This document shows, in pieces, positions 1 through 6,920 of a stretch of DNA of 64,000 nt; the first letter of the stretch is position 1, and each line of letters begins with the position of its first letter. Position numbers and translations under genes: made by a program. This DNA comes from Acidimicrobiales bacterium (GTDB taxonomy: Bacteria; Actinomycetota; Acidimicrobiia; Acidimicrobiales; SZUA-35). The stretch lies in the NCBI GenBank assembly GCA_028285495.1, contig JANQPB010000024.1, positions 1-64,000 on the forward strand, in the 5' to 3' direction. Below the pieces are notes generated by a model. That model made no database searches, was not told the origin of the DNA, and saw nothing but the letters and a program-made list of their open reading frames with translations.

Positions 1-123
1 GTCTCCTGCCCGGTTGATCCGGTAGCCGGAGGAGAGCTTCTCCAGGCTCCGCCCCAGCGAGTTGTTCGACATGCTGAGGTTCCGGGTGGCGTTGAACGCA
101 ATGACGTTGTTGTTGATCCGCAT
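1..123 (-). CDS. fliC: Flagellin, N-terminal part (runs off the left edge)
   Basis: Only the first 41 codons are in the window. They read MRINNNVIAFNATRNLSMSN and on into the LEKLSSGYRINRAGD signature of the flagellin D0/D1 coiled coil, which polymerises into the filament. The start is an ATG on the minus strand at 123, preceded by the Shine-Dalgarno-like AGGAAGGA nine bases upstream. A second, complete flagellin gene lies at 10485-11306 and its first 41 residues are nearly the same, so this genome has at least two flagellins. The gene lies downstream of fliL on the same strand but behind its own structured leader, so it is probably controlled separately. The rest of the protein cannot be judged. 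Confidence 0.95.
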   Translation of the reverse strand, partial: MRINNNVIAFNATRNLSMSNNSLGRSLEKLSSGYRINRAGD

Positions 124-130
124 CGACGTG

Positions 131-179
131 TGTCCTTCCTAGACAATGGAGCGGAGTCCAGCCGATCCTTCGGCTGGAC
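131..179 (-). promoter_or_regulatory. Flagellin leader with hairpin and GGA motifs (candidate CsrA sites)
   Basis: On the transcript strand a perfect 10-bp hairpin (156-179) displays the tetraloop AGGA, giving the core AAGGAU in the loop, which matches the known CsrA binding consensus core ARGGAU. About 26 bases further on, AGGAAGGA (133-140) forms the Shine-Dalgarno sequence and has two more GGA triplets. This two-site layout resembles the CsrA-controlled hag leader of Bacillus subtilis. The hairpin and motifs are seen directly; CsrA binding is inferred from the csrA gene at 6651. Confidence 0.65.
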
Positions 180-332
180 CGCGGCGACCCGGGGAGGGTC
201 ACCGGCACCCCGCAGTCTCGGAAGCGTGCGCCCGAGTATGAGTCGACGTGCGACGATGAGCGGACCCGGTCGGTCCGGTCATCGTCGGCATGCGGATCGG
301 TCGTGCGGCGCCTCGAGCGCCCGGTGGTGGCG

Positions 333-821
333 CTACTGCATCACCAGGGCGGTGAAGAGGACCCGGACGACCTTCTCGTCGTCGTAGGCGGCCCGGATGA
401 GCATCGACAGCTCCTCCTTGACCAGGTTGCGACCCTCGGCGGTCCGCATCTGGTCGCGGGTCACCGACGACAGGTACTGGATGGCGACGTCCTTGGCGAT
501 CGCGCTCTCGGCCTCGAAGTCGGCGGCCGCCGTCATCTCGTCGAGCACCAGGGCCAACCCGATCCGGAGGAAGCCGGGATCGTCCTGGGTGCCGATGTTG
601 AGGATCATCTCCTCGAGCTCGAGGATCTCGCCCTCGGCGATCTCCTCCTCCATCTCCTCCTCCGCCTCGGCCGCGGCCAGCTCGTCCGGCGGAGGCGACG
701 GGCTCAGGACGAACTGGTAGGCGGCGCCGCCGACGGCCAGCAGGCCGACGACCATGAGGATCTTCTTCTTCCCGCCGCCACCACCTTCTTCTTCTTCCTC
801 GTCCTCAGCGTCGTCTGCCAT
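333..821 (-). CDS. fliL: FliL-type flagellar basal-body protein
   Basis: A 162-residue protein with a short acidic then Gly/Lys-rich cytoplasmic N terminus (DDAEDEEEEEGGGGGKKK), one membrane helix at about residues 20-38 and a periplasm-side domain ending in a conserved-looking region (LEEMILNIGT, FLRIGLALVL, KEELSMLIRAAYDDEKV). This is the FliL layout; FliL surrounds the stator in the basal body and supports motor torque. I chose the ATG at 821 because translation upstream of it reads as out-of-character Arg/Gly-rich sequence and the acidic start is typical. It is divergent from fliM with about 150 bases between them, and a flagellin gene follows on the same strand. Similarity to FliL is by layout and C-terminal motif, so the call is good but not certain. 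Confidence 0.8.
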   Translation of the reverse strand: MADDAEDEEEEEGGGGGKKKILMVVGLLAVGGAAYQFVLSPSPPPDELAAAEAEEEMEEEIAEGEILELEEMILNIGTQDDPGFLRIGLALVLDEMTAAADFEAESAIAKDVAIQYLSSVTRDQMRTAEGRNLVKEELSMLIRAAYDDEKVVRVLFTALVMQ

Positions 822-973
822 CGGTCGATCACCACCGTGTCGGGTACCGGGTCGTGTGCGGACACCGTTCGCGGCTGTCCGCCACGCCACCATCGGCACC
901 GGCCGATCGTTCGACAGCGTTCGGCGCAGAAATTCCCGCTCACCTCGGCCCGGTTGCGGCCGACGGGAGATCC

Positions 974-1891
974 GTGACCGACACGAGCGCGGCCGCCAGC
1001 GCCAACCCGTTCCAGCAGTCGAGGCTGCTGACGACCGAGCGGGCCCAACTGTTCAACCGCACGGCCGAGAGCCTGGCCGAGCGCTACGAGGACGAGCTCA
1101 GCCGCTGGTTGAGCGACGTCACCATCACCGCCGCCTCGGTCGAGCAGCTCGACCTGCTCGACCTGGCCACCGGCGAGAACGACCTGGCGGTGATCAAGTC
1201 GCAGTACCAGATGACCCACGGCATCATCGCCTCCAACCTCAGCCTCGCCCTGTCGGTGGTGGCCATGCTCTGCGGTGGGGTCGCCGATCCGCCCCCGGAC
1301 GTCCGCCCGCTGTCGCGGTTGGAGATGGGGGTCTACGACCTCGTGCTGCAACCGCTGCTCGACATCGCCATCGAGCTCTTCGAGATCGGCCCGACCGAGC
1401 TCGGCCCGCACGCCTCCAACGCCAGCGGCCTGCCTGACGCCCAGCCGGAACCGGCCATCGCCGTCCCCCTGACCGTCGCCATCGGTGACTCTGAGGGGGC
1501 GATGACGATCGCCATGTCGGCCAGCCAGCTCCAGGAGTACAGCGAGGAGGCCGACCGCCGCATCGCCGGTCTGCTCGCCTCCAAGACCGACGAGCCGAAC
1601 CCCCGGGTCGTCCGGGCCGTGCAGCCGGTGGTGGTCGAGCTGATCGCCGGCTTCGAGCCGATGCAGGTGCCCGCCCGCCAACTCGCCGACCTCCAGGTCG
1701 GCGACGTGATCCGGACCAGGCAGTCGATCAACCGCCCGCTGATCGCCCGGGTCGGTGCGGAGCGCCTGTTCCACATCCGGGCCGCCCAGCGGGGTCAGCG
1801 CCTGGTGGCCGAACTGACCGCTCACGCCGGCGGGTCCGCCCGTGACGACGACCGGGGTCCGACCCCGCGCCTCGGAGGGGGCTACCGATGA
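974..1891 (+). CDS. fliM: Flagellar motor switch protein FliM
   Basis: A 305-residue FliM. The CheC-like middle domain is visible around LSLALSVVAMLCGG and RLEMGVYDLVLQPLLDIAIELF, and the C terminus (about 205-285) is the SpoA domain with VQVGDVIRTRQ-like features that docks FliN. It forms the C ring that sets rotation sense. The GTG at 974 was chosen because it follows GGGAGA and gives the expected start of the fold. The N terminus (TDTSAAASANPFQQSRLLTTE) does not contain the usual LSQxEIDALL peptide that binds phospho-CheY. The stop overlaps the fliN start in ATGA, so the two are probably translated together. Confidence 0.9.
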   Translation: MTDTSAAASANPFQQSRLLTTERAQLFNRTAESLAERYEDELSRWLSDVTITAASVEQLDLLDLATGENDLAVIKSQYQMTHGIIASNLSLALSVVAMLCGGVADPPPDVRPLSRLEMGVYDLVLQPLLDIAIELFEIGPTELGPHASNASGLPDAQPEPAIAVPLTVAIGDSEGAMTIAMSASQLQEYSEEADRRIAGLLASKTDEPNPRVVRAVQPVVVELIAGFEPMQVPARQLADLQVGDVIRTRQSINRPLIARVGAERLFHIRAAQRGQRLVAELTAHAGGSARDDDRGPTPRLGGGYR

Positions 1892-2580
1892 CCGATGCCG
1901 ACACCACGACGGCGGCGGCATCGCCCGTCGCCGCCCTCGTCGCCGGGACCGGGCTCGTCCCCGACCCCCGGGTGGTCGACGGGGCGAGCCTGTCCGGCGT
2001 GCCCGGGCCGCTGTTGACGGGGAACCTGGTCGCCGCCGACGGCGCCACCGTCGGCGCGGTCGCCGTGCTCGATGATCCCGATGGCGACCCGGACGGGCTG
2101 CTCCAGTCGCTCGGTCAGGCTGCGACCGAGGAGGCCGGCACCGGGACCACCCTGCAGCCGGCCGGCCCGGTGGGGGACGGGGCCGGGCTGGCCGACCGGT
2201 TCCCCGGCCCGATCACCGTCGCCGCCTTCGGCGACGGTCAGCAGGTCAGGGCGCTGATCGCCACCCCGGTCGAGCGACGCCGACCCGAGGGGCCGGCCGC
2301 CGTCGCTGCCTCGCTGGCCGGGGGCGGTGACCGGGGTCCCCTCGACAAGCTGGTCAACGTCTCGCTCGACGTGTCGGTCGAGCTCGGACGGACGAACGTG
2401 ACGCTGGCCGAGGTGCTCGACTACGACGTCGGCTCGGTCGTCGAGCTCGACCGGGCAGCCGGGGCACCGGTCGACATCCGGGTCAACGGGACCCTGCTGG
2501 CCCAGGGCGAGGTCGTCCTCATCGACGACGAGTACGCCGTGCGGATCACCGCCATCCTCGACCCGAACGGGGCGGCCTGA
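1888..2580 (+). CDS. fliN: Flagellar motor switch protein FliN, long form
   Basis: A 230-residue protein whose last 75 residues are a SpoA domain (DKLVNVSLDVSVELGR, VGSVVELDR, VRVNGTLLAQGEVVLID-like strand order), the hallmark of FliN, which makes the lower C ring and docks the export ATPase complex. The first 140 residues are Gly/Ala/Asp-rich with several short hydrophobic strands and may be a worn CheC-like domain as in FliY, but no phosphatase motif (D/S-x3-E-x2-N) is visible. The ATG overlaps the fliM stop by four bases. fliO follows after two bases, indicating one operon. Confidence 0.9.
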   Translation: MTDADTTTAAASPVAALVAGTGLVPDPRVVDGASLSGVPGPLLTGNLVAADGATVGAVAVLDDPDGDPDGLLQSLGQAATEEAGTGTTLQPAGPVGDGAGLADRFPGPITVAAFGDGQQVRALIATPVERRRPEGPAAVAASLAGGGDRGPLDKLVNVSLDVSVELGRTNVTLAEVLDYDVGSVVELDRAAGAPVDIRVNGTLLAQGEVVLIDDEYAVRITAILDPNGAA

Positions 2581-2582
2581 TC

Positions 2583-3065
2583 ATGGGCCCGGTCGTCGTC
2601 GGGGCAACGCAGCTGCTGGCCGTCTCGACGGTCGAGCTGACGATCCGGATGGTGGTCGCCCTCGTGGTGATCGGGTTGCTGCTGCTCGCCCTCAACCGGC
2701 TGACCCGCCGGATCCTCGACGGGCGTGGCGGGAGCCGCCCGGTCCTGAGCGTCCGTCACCAGCAGCGCATCGACCGCCATGCCTCGGTCACGCTGCTCAC
2801 CGCCGGCGATCGCAATCTGCTGATCGGCACGACCAGCCAGTCGATCGTGCTGTTGGCCGAGGGTGACGACCTCGGTACACCATCGGCCGCCGGGTCGGGC
2901 CAGACCGCCGCCGATCCGAGCATCGGCTCGAACGGGAACGGTGCGGGGACCGGCGCGGCGAACGGCACGGGGAACGGCTCGTCCCCGGCGGCGATCGACG
3001 TCCGCTCCCGGTCGGGCCGGAACCCGATCAGGGCCCTGCAGAACAAGACCGTGCGGCGGAGCTGA
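2583..3065 (+). CDS. fliO: Flagellar biosynthesis protein FliO-like
   Basis: A 160-residue protein with one membrane helix (about residues 18-37, MVVALVVIGLLLLALNRL) followed by a short cytoplasmic beta domain (VLSVRHQQRIDRHASVTLLTAGDRNLLIGTT, split here by function: basic strand then nucleating hairpin) and a Gly/Asn/Ala-rich tail. FliO is a chaperone for FliP assembly in the flagellar export gate; the position after fliN is the usual one. What should come next, fliP and fliQ, is not here: the next gene is fliR. The tail (NGNGAGTGAANGTGNG) is low-complexity and likely disordered. Confidence 0.8.
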   Translation: MGPVVVGATQLLAVSTVELTIRMVVALVVIGLLLLALNRLTRRILDGRGGSRPVLSVRHQQRIDRHASVTLLTAGDRNLLIGTTSQSIVLLAEGDDLGTPSAAGSGQTAADPSIGSNGNGAGTGAANGTGNGSSPAAIDVRSRSGRNPIRALQNKTVRRS

Positions 3066-3083
3066 CCCCGCCAGACCGCCGCC

Positions 3084-3842
3084 ATGACCCTCGCCGTCGA
3101 TCCCGGCCTCATCGTGTCGTTCCTGCTGGCGATGACCCGCGTCGTCACCGTGCTGACGGTCGCCCCACCGTTCCGGGGCTCGACGATGCCGGTCCGGGTC
3201 AGGGTGGCGATCGCCGCCTCGGTCGGCTTCCTCGTCGGGCCCCGGGTCGAGGCCGACGTGCCCCTCGAGGTCGTCCCCCTCATCGCCGCCCTGGTCTACC
3301 AGGTGGTCGTCGGGGCGCTGTTCGGGTTCGTGATCCAGCTCCTGCTGTCGGTTCCCCTCGTCGCCGGGTCGATGATCGACGGGCTCTCCGGGCTGTCGGC
3401 CTCCAGCCTCTTCGACCCGATGGCCGACTCCGCGGCCACGCCGGCCGCCCGACTCAACCAGCTGCTGGCCAGCATGATCCTGGTCGGTATCGGCGGGCAC
3501 CTGCTGATCATGCGGGGCATCATCCGCAGCTACGAGGCGGCCCCGCTGTCCGGGTTGCGGCTCTCGGACCTCGACACGCTGATGTCGGAGGGGGCCGGGC
3601 AGCTCCTGCTGGCCGCCGTCGAGATCTCGTTCCCACTGCTGGTGGCGCTGCTGATGACCGAGGCGGTCCTCGCCCTCGCCGCCAGGGCTGCGCCCCGGCT
3701 CAACGTGATGATCGTTGGCTTCGCCGTGAAGGGCTTCGTGTTCCTCCTGGCCTTCGGGCTGACCGTGCCCCTGCTGATCAATGGCGTGTCGACGCTGCTG
3801 ACCCGATCGCTCCGGTGGGCGCTGGCCGGGGTCGGGGCCTAG
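3084..3842 (+). CDS. fliR: Flagellar export gate protein FliR
   Basis: A 252-residue integral membrane protein with about six hydrophobic segments. Typical FliR features are the early RVVTVLTVAPPFRG, the VPLVAGSMIDGLSG loop in the middle and the late NVMIVGFAVKG segment. FliR sits with FliP and FliQ in the helical export gate of the flagellar type III apparatus and contacts FlhB. It begins 18 bases after fliO and is followed by flhB after 37 bases, so it belongs to the same operon. Length is normal for the family. Confidence 0.95.
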   Translation: MTLAVDPGLIVSFLLAMTRVVTVLTVAPPFRGSTMPVRVRVAIAASVGFLVGPRVEADVPLEVVPLIAALVYQVVVGALFGFVIQLLLSVPLVAGSMIDGLSGLSASSLFDPMADSAATPAARLNQLLASMILVGIGGHLLIMRGIIRSYEAAPLSGLRLSDLDTLMSEGAGQLLLAAVEISFPLLVALLMTEAVLALAARAAPRLNVMIVGFAVKGFVFLLAFGLTVPLLINGVSTLLTRSLRWALAGVGA

Positions 3843-3879
3843 CGGTCGGGGCATGGCCGTGGAGCGGAGCCGGTAGCCG

Positions 3880-5070
3880 ATGGCCGAGAAGAACTCCGGT
3901 CAGAGGACCGAGAAGCCGACGCCGAAGCGGCTGCGGGAAGCCAGACGCAAGGGCCAGATCCCCCGCTCGCCCGACCTGGTCGGCTGGATCGCCCTCCTCG
4001 TGGCCAGCTACCTGTTCCCACTCCTGATCGGCCTCCTGCAGGACCGGTTCGTCGGCTACTTCCGCCTGGCCACCCGGGCGGTGACCGCGGGCCAGTTCGA
4101 CGTGGCCATGCAGGCCGGCCGCGACCTGGTCGACGGGGTGGCGCTGGTGTTCTTCGCCTTCCTCGGGCTGATCATGCTGGTCACGATCGTCGCCATGGCG
4201 GTCCAGGGTGGGGTGACCGTGTCCGGTGAGCCACTGAAACCGAAGTGGGAGCGGATCTCGCCGAAGGCCGGGCTGAAGCGCCTCGTGTCGGCCCAGAGCG
4301 CGATCGACACCGCCAAGGCCGTCATCCGCCTCGTCGCCCTGGCCATCCTGATGTGGCAGATCATGGCCGGCGAGGTCCTGCGCTTCCTGTCGGGAACGGC
4401 CCGCTCGCCGATCCCGGCCGGCATCGAGCTCGGCGCCGCCATCCTCCTGCTGGTCCGCCTGGCCGCCCTGCTCGGCATCGTCGTCGGTCTCGGCGACTAC
4501 GCCTTCCAGCGCTGGAAGGTGGGCAAGCAGCTCAAGATGACCAAGGAGGAGGTCAAGCGGGAGAACAAGAACACCGAGGGCGACCCGCTGCTGCGGGGCC
4601 GTCGCCGGCAGATGCACGCCCGGGTGAGCCGCAACAAGATGCTGGCCGCCGTCGGCGACGCCTCGGTCGTCGTGGTCAACCCGACGCACATCTCGGTTGC
4701 CCTGTCCTACGCCTCGGGGGCGGTGCCGACCGTGGTGGCGAAGGGCGAGGACGAGCTGGCGCTGCGGATCCGGGAGAAGGCCTTCGAGGCCGGCGTTCCG
4801 GTCGTCGAGTGCCGCCCGCTGGCCCGGTTGCTCAACGAGGTCATCGAGATCGGCGAGGAGGTGCCCGCCCACCTCTACGAGGCGGTCGCCATCGTCATCG
4901 CCTTCGTGATGCGGCTGCCGCCGACCGCGGTCTCGGGCACCGTCCGCCAGGTGACCGTTCCCCTGTCCAAGCTGCGACCGGCCCGGGACGACACCGATCC
5001 GGGCCGCGGTCCGACCGCCGCTCCGGCGGCCGGCCGGCGACGGCGACGACGGCCGGTCGGGACCCGCTGA
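3880..5070 (+). CDS. flhB: Flagellar export switch protein FlhB
   Basis: A 396-residue FlhB. The N terminus reads EKTEKPTPKRLREARRKGQ-like (seen as RTEKPTPKRLREARRKGQI), four membrane helices follow, and the cytoplasmic domain carries the self-cleavage motif NPTH with Asn at residue 267, then HISVALSY. Cleavage between N and P switches the export apparatus from hook to filament substrates. All expected sequence for an active protein is present. The C-terminal tail is Arg-rich and longer than usual. It lies between fliR and an FlhF-like orphan gene in a plus-strand operon. Confidence 0.96.
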   Translation: MAEKNSGQRTEKPTPKRLREARRKGQIPRSPDLVGWIALLVASYLFPLLIGLLQDRFVGYFRLATRAVTAGQFDVAMQAGRDLVDGVALVFFAFLGLIMLVTIVAMAVQGGVTVSGEPLKPKWERISPKAGLKRLVSAQSAIDTAKAVIRLVALAILMWQIMAGEVLRFLSGTARSPIPAGIELGAAILLLVRLAALLGIVVGLGDYAFQRWKVGKQLKMTKEEVKRENKNTEGDPLLRGRRRQMHARVSRNKMLAAVGDASVVVVNPTHISVALSYASGAVPTVVAKGEDELALRIREKAFEAGVPVVECRPLARLLNEVIEIGEEVPAHLYEAVAIVIAFVMRLPPTAVSGTVRQVTVPLSKLRPARDDTDPGRGPTAAPAAGRRRRRRPVGTR

Positions 5071-5139
5071 GCCCGCCGATGGGGATCGAGCCTTCACTCG
5101 TCGGCCCGGCGGCCGATGGGAGCGGCGGAGTGATGAGCA

Positions 5140-6117
5140 ATGCGCCGCAGATTCCGTAGGTCGAAGAGCGAGGAGCCGCCTCACACCGGCGCGCCCGCCG
5201 AGCCCGAGCCAGACCACGAGGCCGAGAACGAGGTCGTCGTCGGTGGCGATGGCGCCGACTTCGACGCGCTGCTCGCCCGACAGCTGGAGCGGGCGGACGC
5301 CACCGCGGACGGGGTCGACCTCGGCCGGGACCGGGTCGACCTGGCCCCGGTCGACCGCCCAGACGTCGAGCTGGATCCGGCCGTGGCCCGAACCGTCGAG
5401 CGGGATCTCGAGGCCGGGCACGAGCCCGGGGCGTCGGCCGGGCCGACCGGCGACCTCGACCTGCCGGCGTCGCTCGCACCGGAGACGCCGCTCGCCCGCC
5501 TCGCGTCGTCCTCGCCATCGTCGGGGGGCCGGCCGGCCGCCGCCGAGTTCTGGGACCTCTACGACCGGGCGGCGGCCGAGGCCGAGCTGGCCGAGGTGCC
5601 GCCCGCCGCGATCATCGCCATCGTCGGTCCGCTGGCCGCGGCCGCCCCGGTCGTCGACCGGTGCCGGGCGCGGCACTGGATGGGTCACTGCGACGTGTTC
5701 GTCCTCACCCGCCATCGGGCGGTGCCCGAGCACCTCGACTGGATCGTCGTCGGCCAGCCATCCGACCTGGTGTCGGCCATCGAGGACGGCGGCAGCGACT
5801 TCCCGCTGCTCGTGCTCGACGTGCCCAACGACCTGCCGGCCTTCGTCCAGCCGCTGGTGAGCCGACTGCGGGAGGCCGGGGTCGGGCTGGTCCACTACGT
5901 GCTCGACGACGACCCGGCAGACGAGGACCTCGCCACCTGGCACGGCGAGCTCGGCCAGCCGTCCGTCCTCGACCTGGCCGCCCCGATCGAGCCGAGCCGG
6001 GTGCTCGAGCTGTTCGACCGGGGTGAGCCCGTGGTCAGCGTCGCCGGTCACGAGCTGACGACCGAGCTCCTCCTCGCCTTCCGGGTCGAGGCCGGCGCCG
6101 AGGCCGACCCGGCCTGA
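5140..6117 (+). CDS. FlhF-like orphan domain protein, paralogue of 19509-21047
   Basis: A 325-residue soluble protein with an acidic, Asp/Arg-rich N-terminal 130 residues and a Rossmann-like C-terminal domain. The C-terminal domain aligns by eye to that of the protein at 19509-21047: AIIAIVGPLAAAAPVVDR vs APVVAVVGPLPLATGVAR, DVFVLT vs EVFVLT, LLVLDVPNDLPAFVQPL vs ILVLDAPTDLPPWLVAL, and VVSVAGHELTTELLLAF vs IVSVAGVDLGPELLRAF. The first strand occupies the place of an SRP-GTPase P-loop but has no GKT. An upstream helix (FDALLARQLERADATAD) also matches the paralogue. Position after flhB suggests a flagellar export or placement role. Function unknown; the FlhF link is inferred through the paralogue's N-terminal domain. 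Confidence 0.75.
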   Translation: MRRRFRRSKSEEPPHTGAPAEPEPDHEAENEVVVGGDGADFDALLARQLERADATADGVDLGRDRVDLAPVDRPDVELDPAVARTVERDLEAGHEPGASAGPTGDLDLPASLAPETPLARLASSSPSSGGRPAAAEFWDLYDRAAAEAELAEVPPAAIIAIVGPLAAAAPVVDRCRARHWMGHCDVFVLTRHRAVPEHLDWIVVGQPSDLVSAIEDGGSDFPLLVLDVPNDLPAFVQPLVSRLREAGVGLVHYVLDDDPADEDLATWHGELGQPSVLDLAAPIEPSRVLELFDRGEPVVSVAGHELTTELLLAFRVEAGAEADPA

Positions 6118-6221
6118 TCGATCCCCGGTCGTCCGTCCTCGGCCGGCCGATTGCGAGGCTCTGCTTGTCGCAGCCGCCGCAACCGCCACCGGTTCCGACA
6201 CCGGCGCTACGGTGACCCTCG

Positions 6222-6650
6222 ATGCAGGTCCGCTCCAGCCGCTTCGGGACCTTCGAGGTCGATGAATCGCGGGCCCTGGTGTTCGCCCAGGGCCTGCTCG
6301 GGTTCCCGAACTCGTCCACCTACGTGGTGGTCGAGGTCGAGGACAGCCCGTACTTCTGGTTGCAGAGCGTCGACGAGGACGACGTCGCCTTCCTGGCCAC
6401 GTCACCGTTCCTGTTCTTCCCCGGCTACGACCTGGTCCTCGGTGACGAGGAGCAGCGCTCGCTCGGCGTCGACGACCCCGAACAGGTCGAGGTCCTGACC
6501 CTGCTCACCGTCCATCGAGCCGGCGAGCAGCCGGAGAGCATCACCGCCAACCTGCTCGGGCCAATCGTGGTCAACATCGAGAGCCGCAAGGCCCTGCAGC
6601 TCGTCCTCGACAACCCGGACTACACGACCCGGGTCCCGCTGGTGGCGTAG
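6222..6650 (+). CDS. fliW: Flagellar assembly factor FliW
   Basis: A 142-residue FliW with typical segments FEVDESRALVFAQGLLGFP, PYFWLQSVDEDDVAFL, VLTLLTVHR and the late NLLGPIVVNIESRKALQLVLD. FliW binds both flagellin and CsrA: free flagellin displaces CsrA, which then represses flagellin translation, so synthesis is tied to export. The stop codon touches the csrA ATG directly, implying coupled translation of the two partners. Length is normal. Both flagellin leaders in this window carry candidate CsrA sites. Confidence 0.96.
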   Translation: MQVRSSRFGTFEVDESRALVFAQGLLGFPNSSTYVVVEVEDSPYFWLQSVDEDDVAFLATSPFLFFPGYDLVLGDEEQRSLGVDDPEQVEVLTLLTVHRAGEQPESITANLLGPIVVNIESRKALQLVLDNPDYTTRVPLVA

Positions 6651-6887
6651 ATGCTGGTGCTGTCACGCCGAGAGGCGCAGTCGATCGTCATAGGAGGGAA
6701 CGTGGTCGTGACCGTTGTGTCCGTGAGGGGTGATCAGGTGCGGTTGGGGATCGACGCCCCCCGCTCGGTCGCCGTCCACCGCCTCGAGGTGGCCGAGGCC
6801 ATCGAGGCGGCCAACAAGGAGGCACTGGCCTCCGGCGACCTCGACCCGTCCGCGCTGCCGAAGCCATCGAAGGCGACCGCCGACTAG
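6651..6887 (+). CDS. csrA: Translational regulator CsrA
   Basis: A 78-residue CsrA: MLVLSRREAQSIVIG start, GxxVRLGIDAP core and VHRLEVAEAI with the RNA-contacting Arg at residue 44 (Leu4 and Arg6 are also present). The first about 60 residues cover the dimeric beta-fold that binds GGA in RNA hairpin loops; the last 18 residues are an extra Ala/Ser/Pro-rich tail. It starts at the base after the fliW stop. Likely targets are the leaders at 131-179 and 11307-11359. csrA ends 33 bases before the convergent permease gene. Confidence 0.97.
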   Translation: MLVLSRREAQSIVIGGNVVVTVVSVRGDQVRLGIDAPRSVAVHRLEVAEAIEAANKEALASGDLDPSALPKPSKATAD

Positions 6888-6920
6888 GACGATGGCGTAC
6901 CGTTCGGCGGAGCGGTCCGG

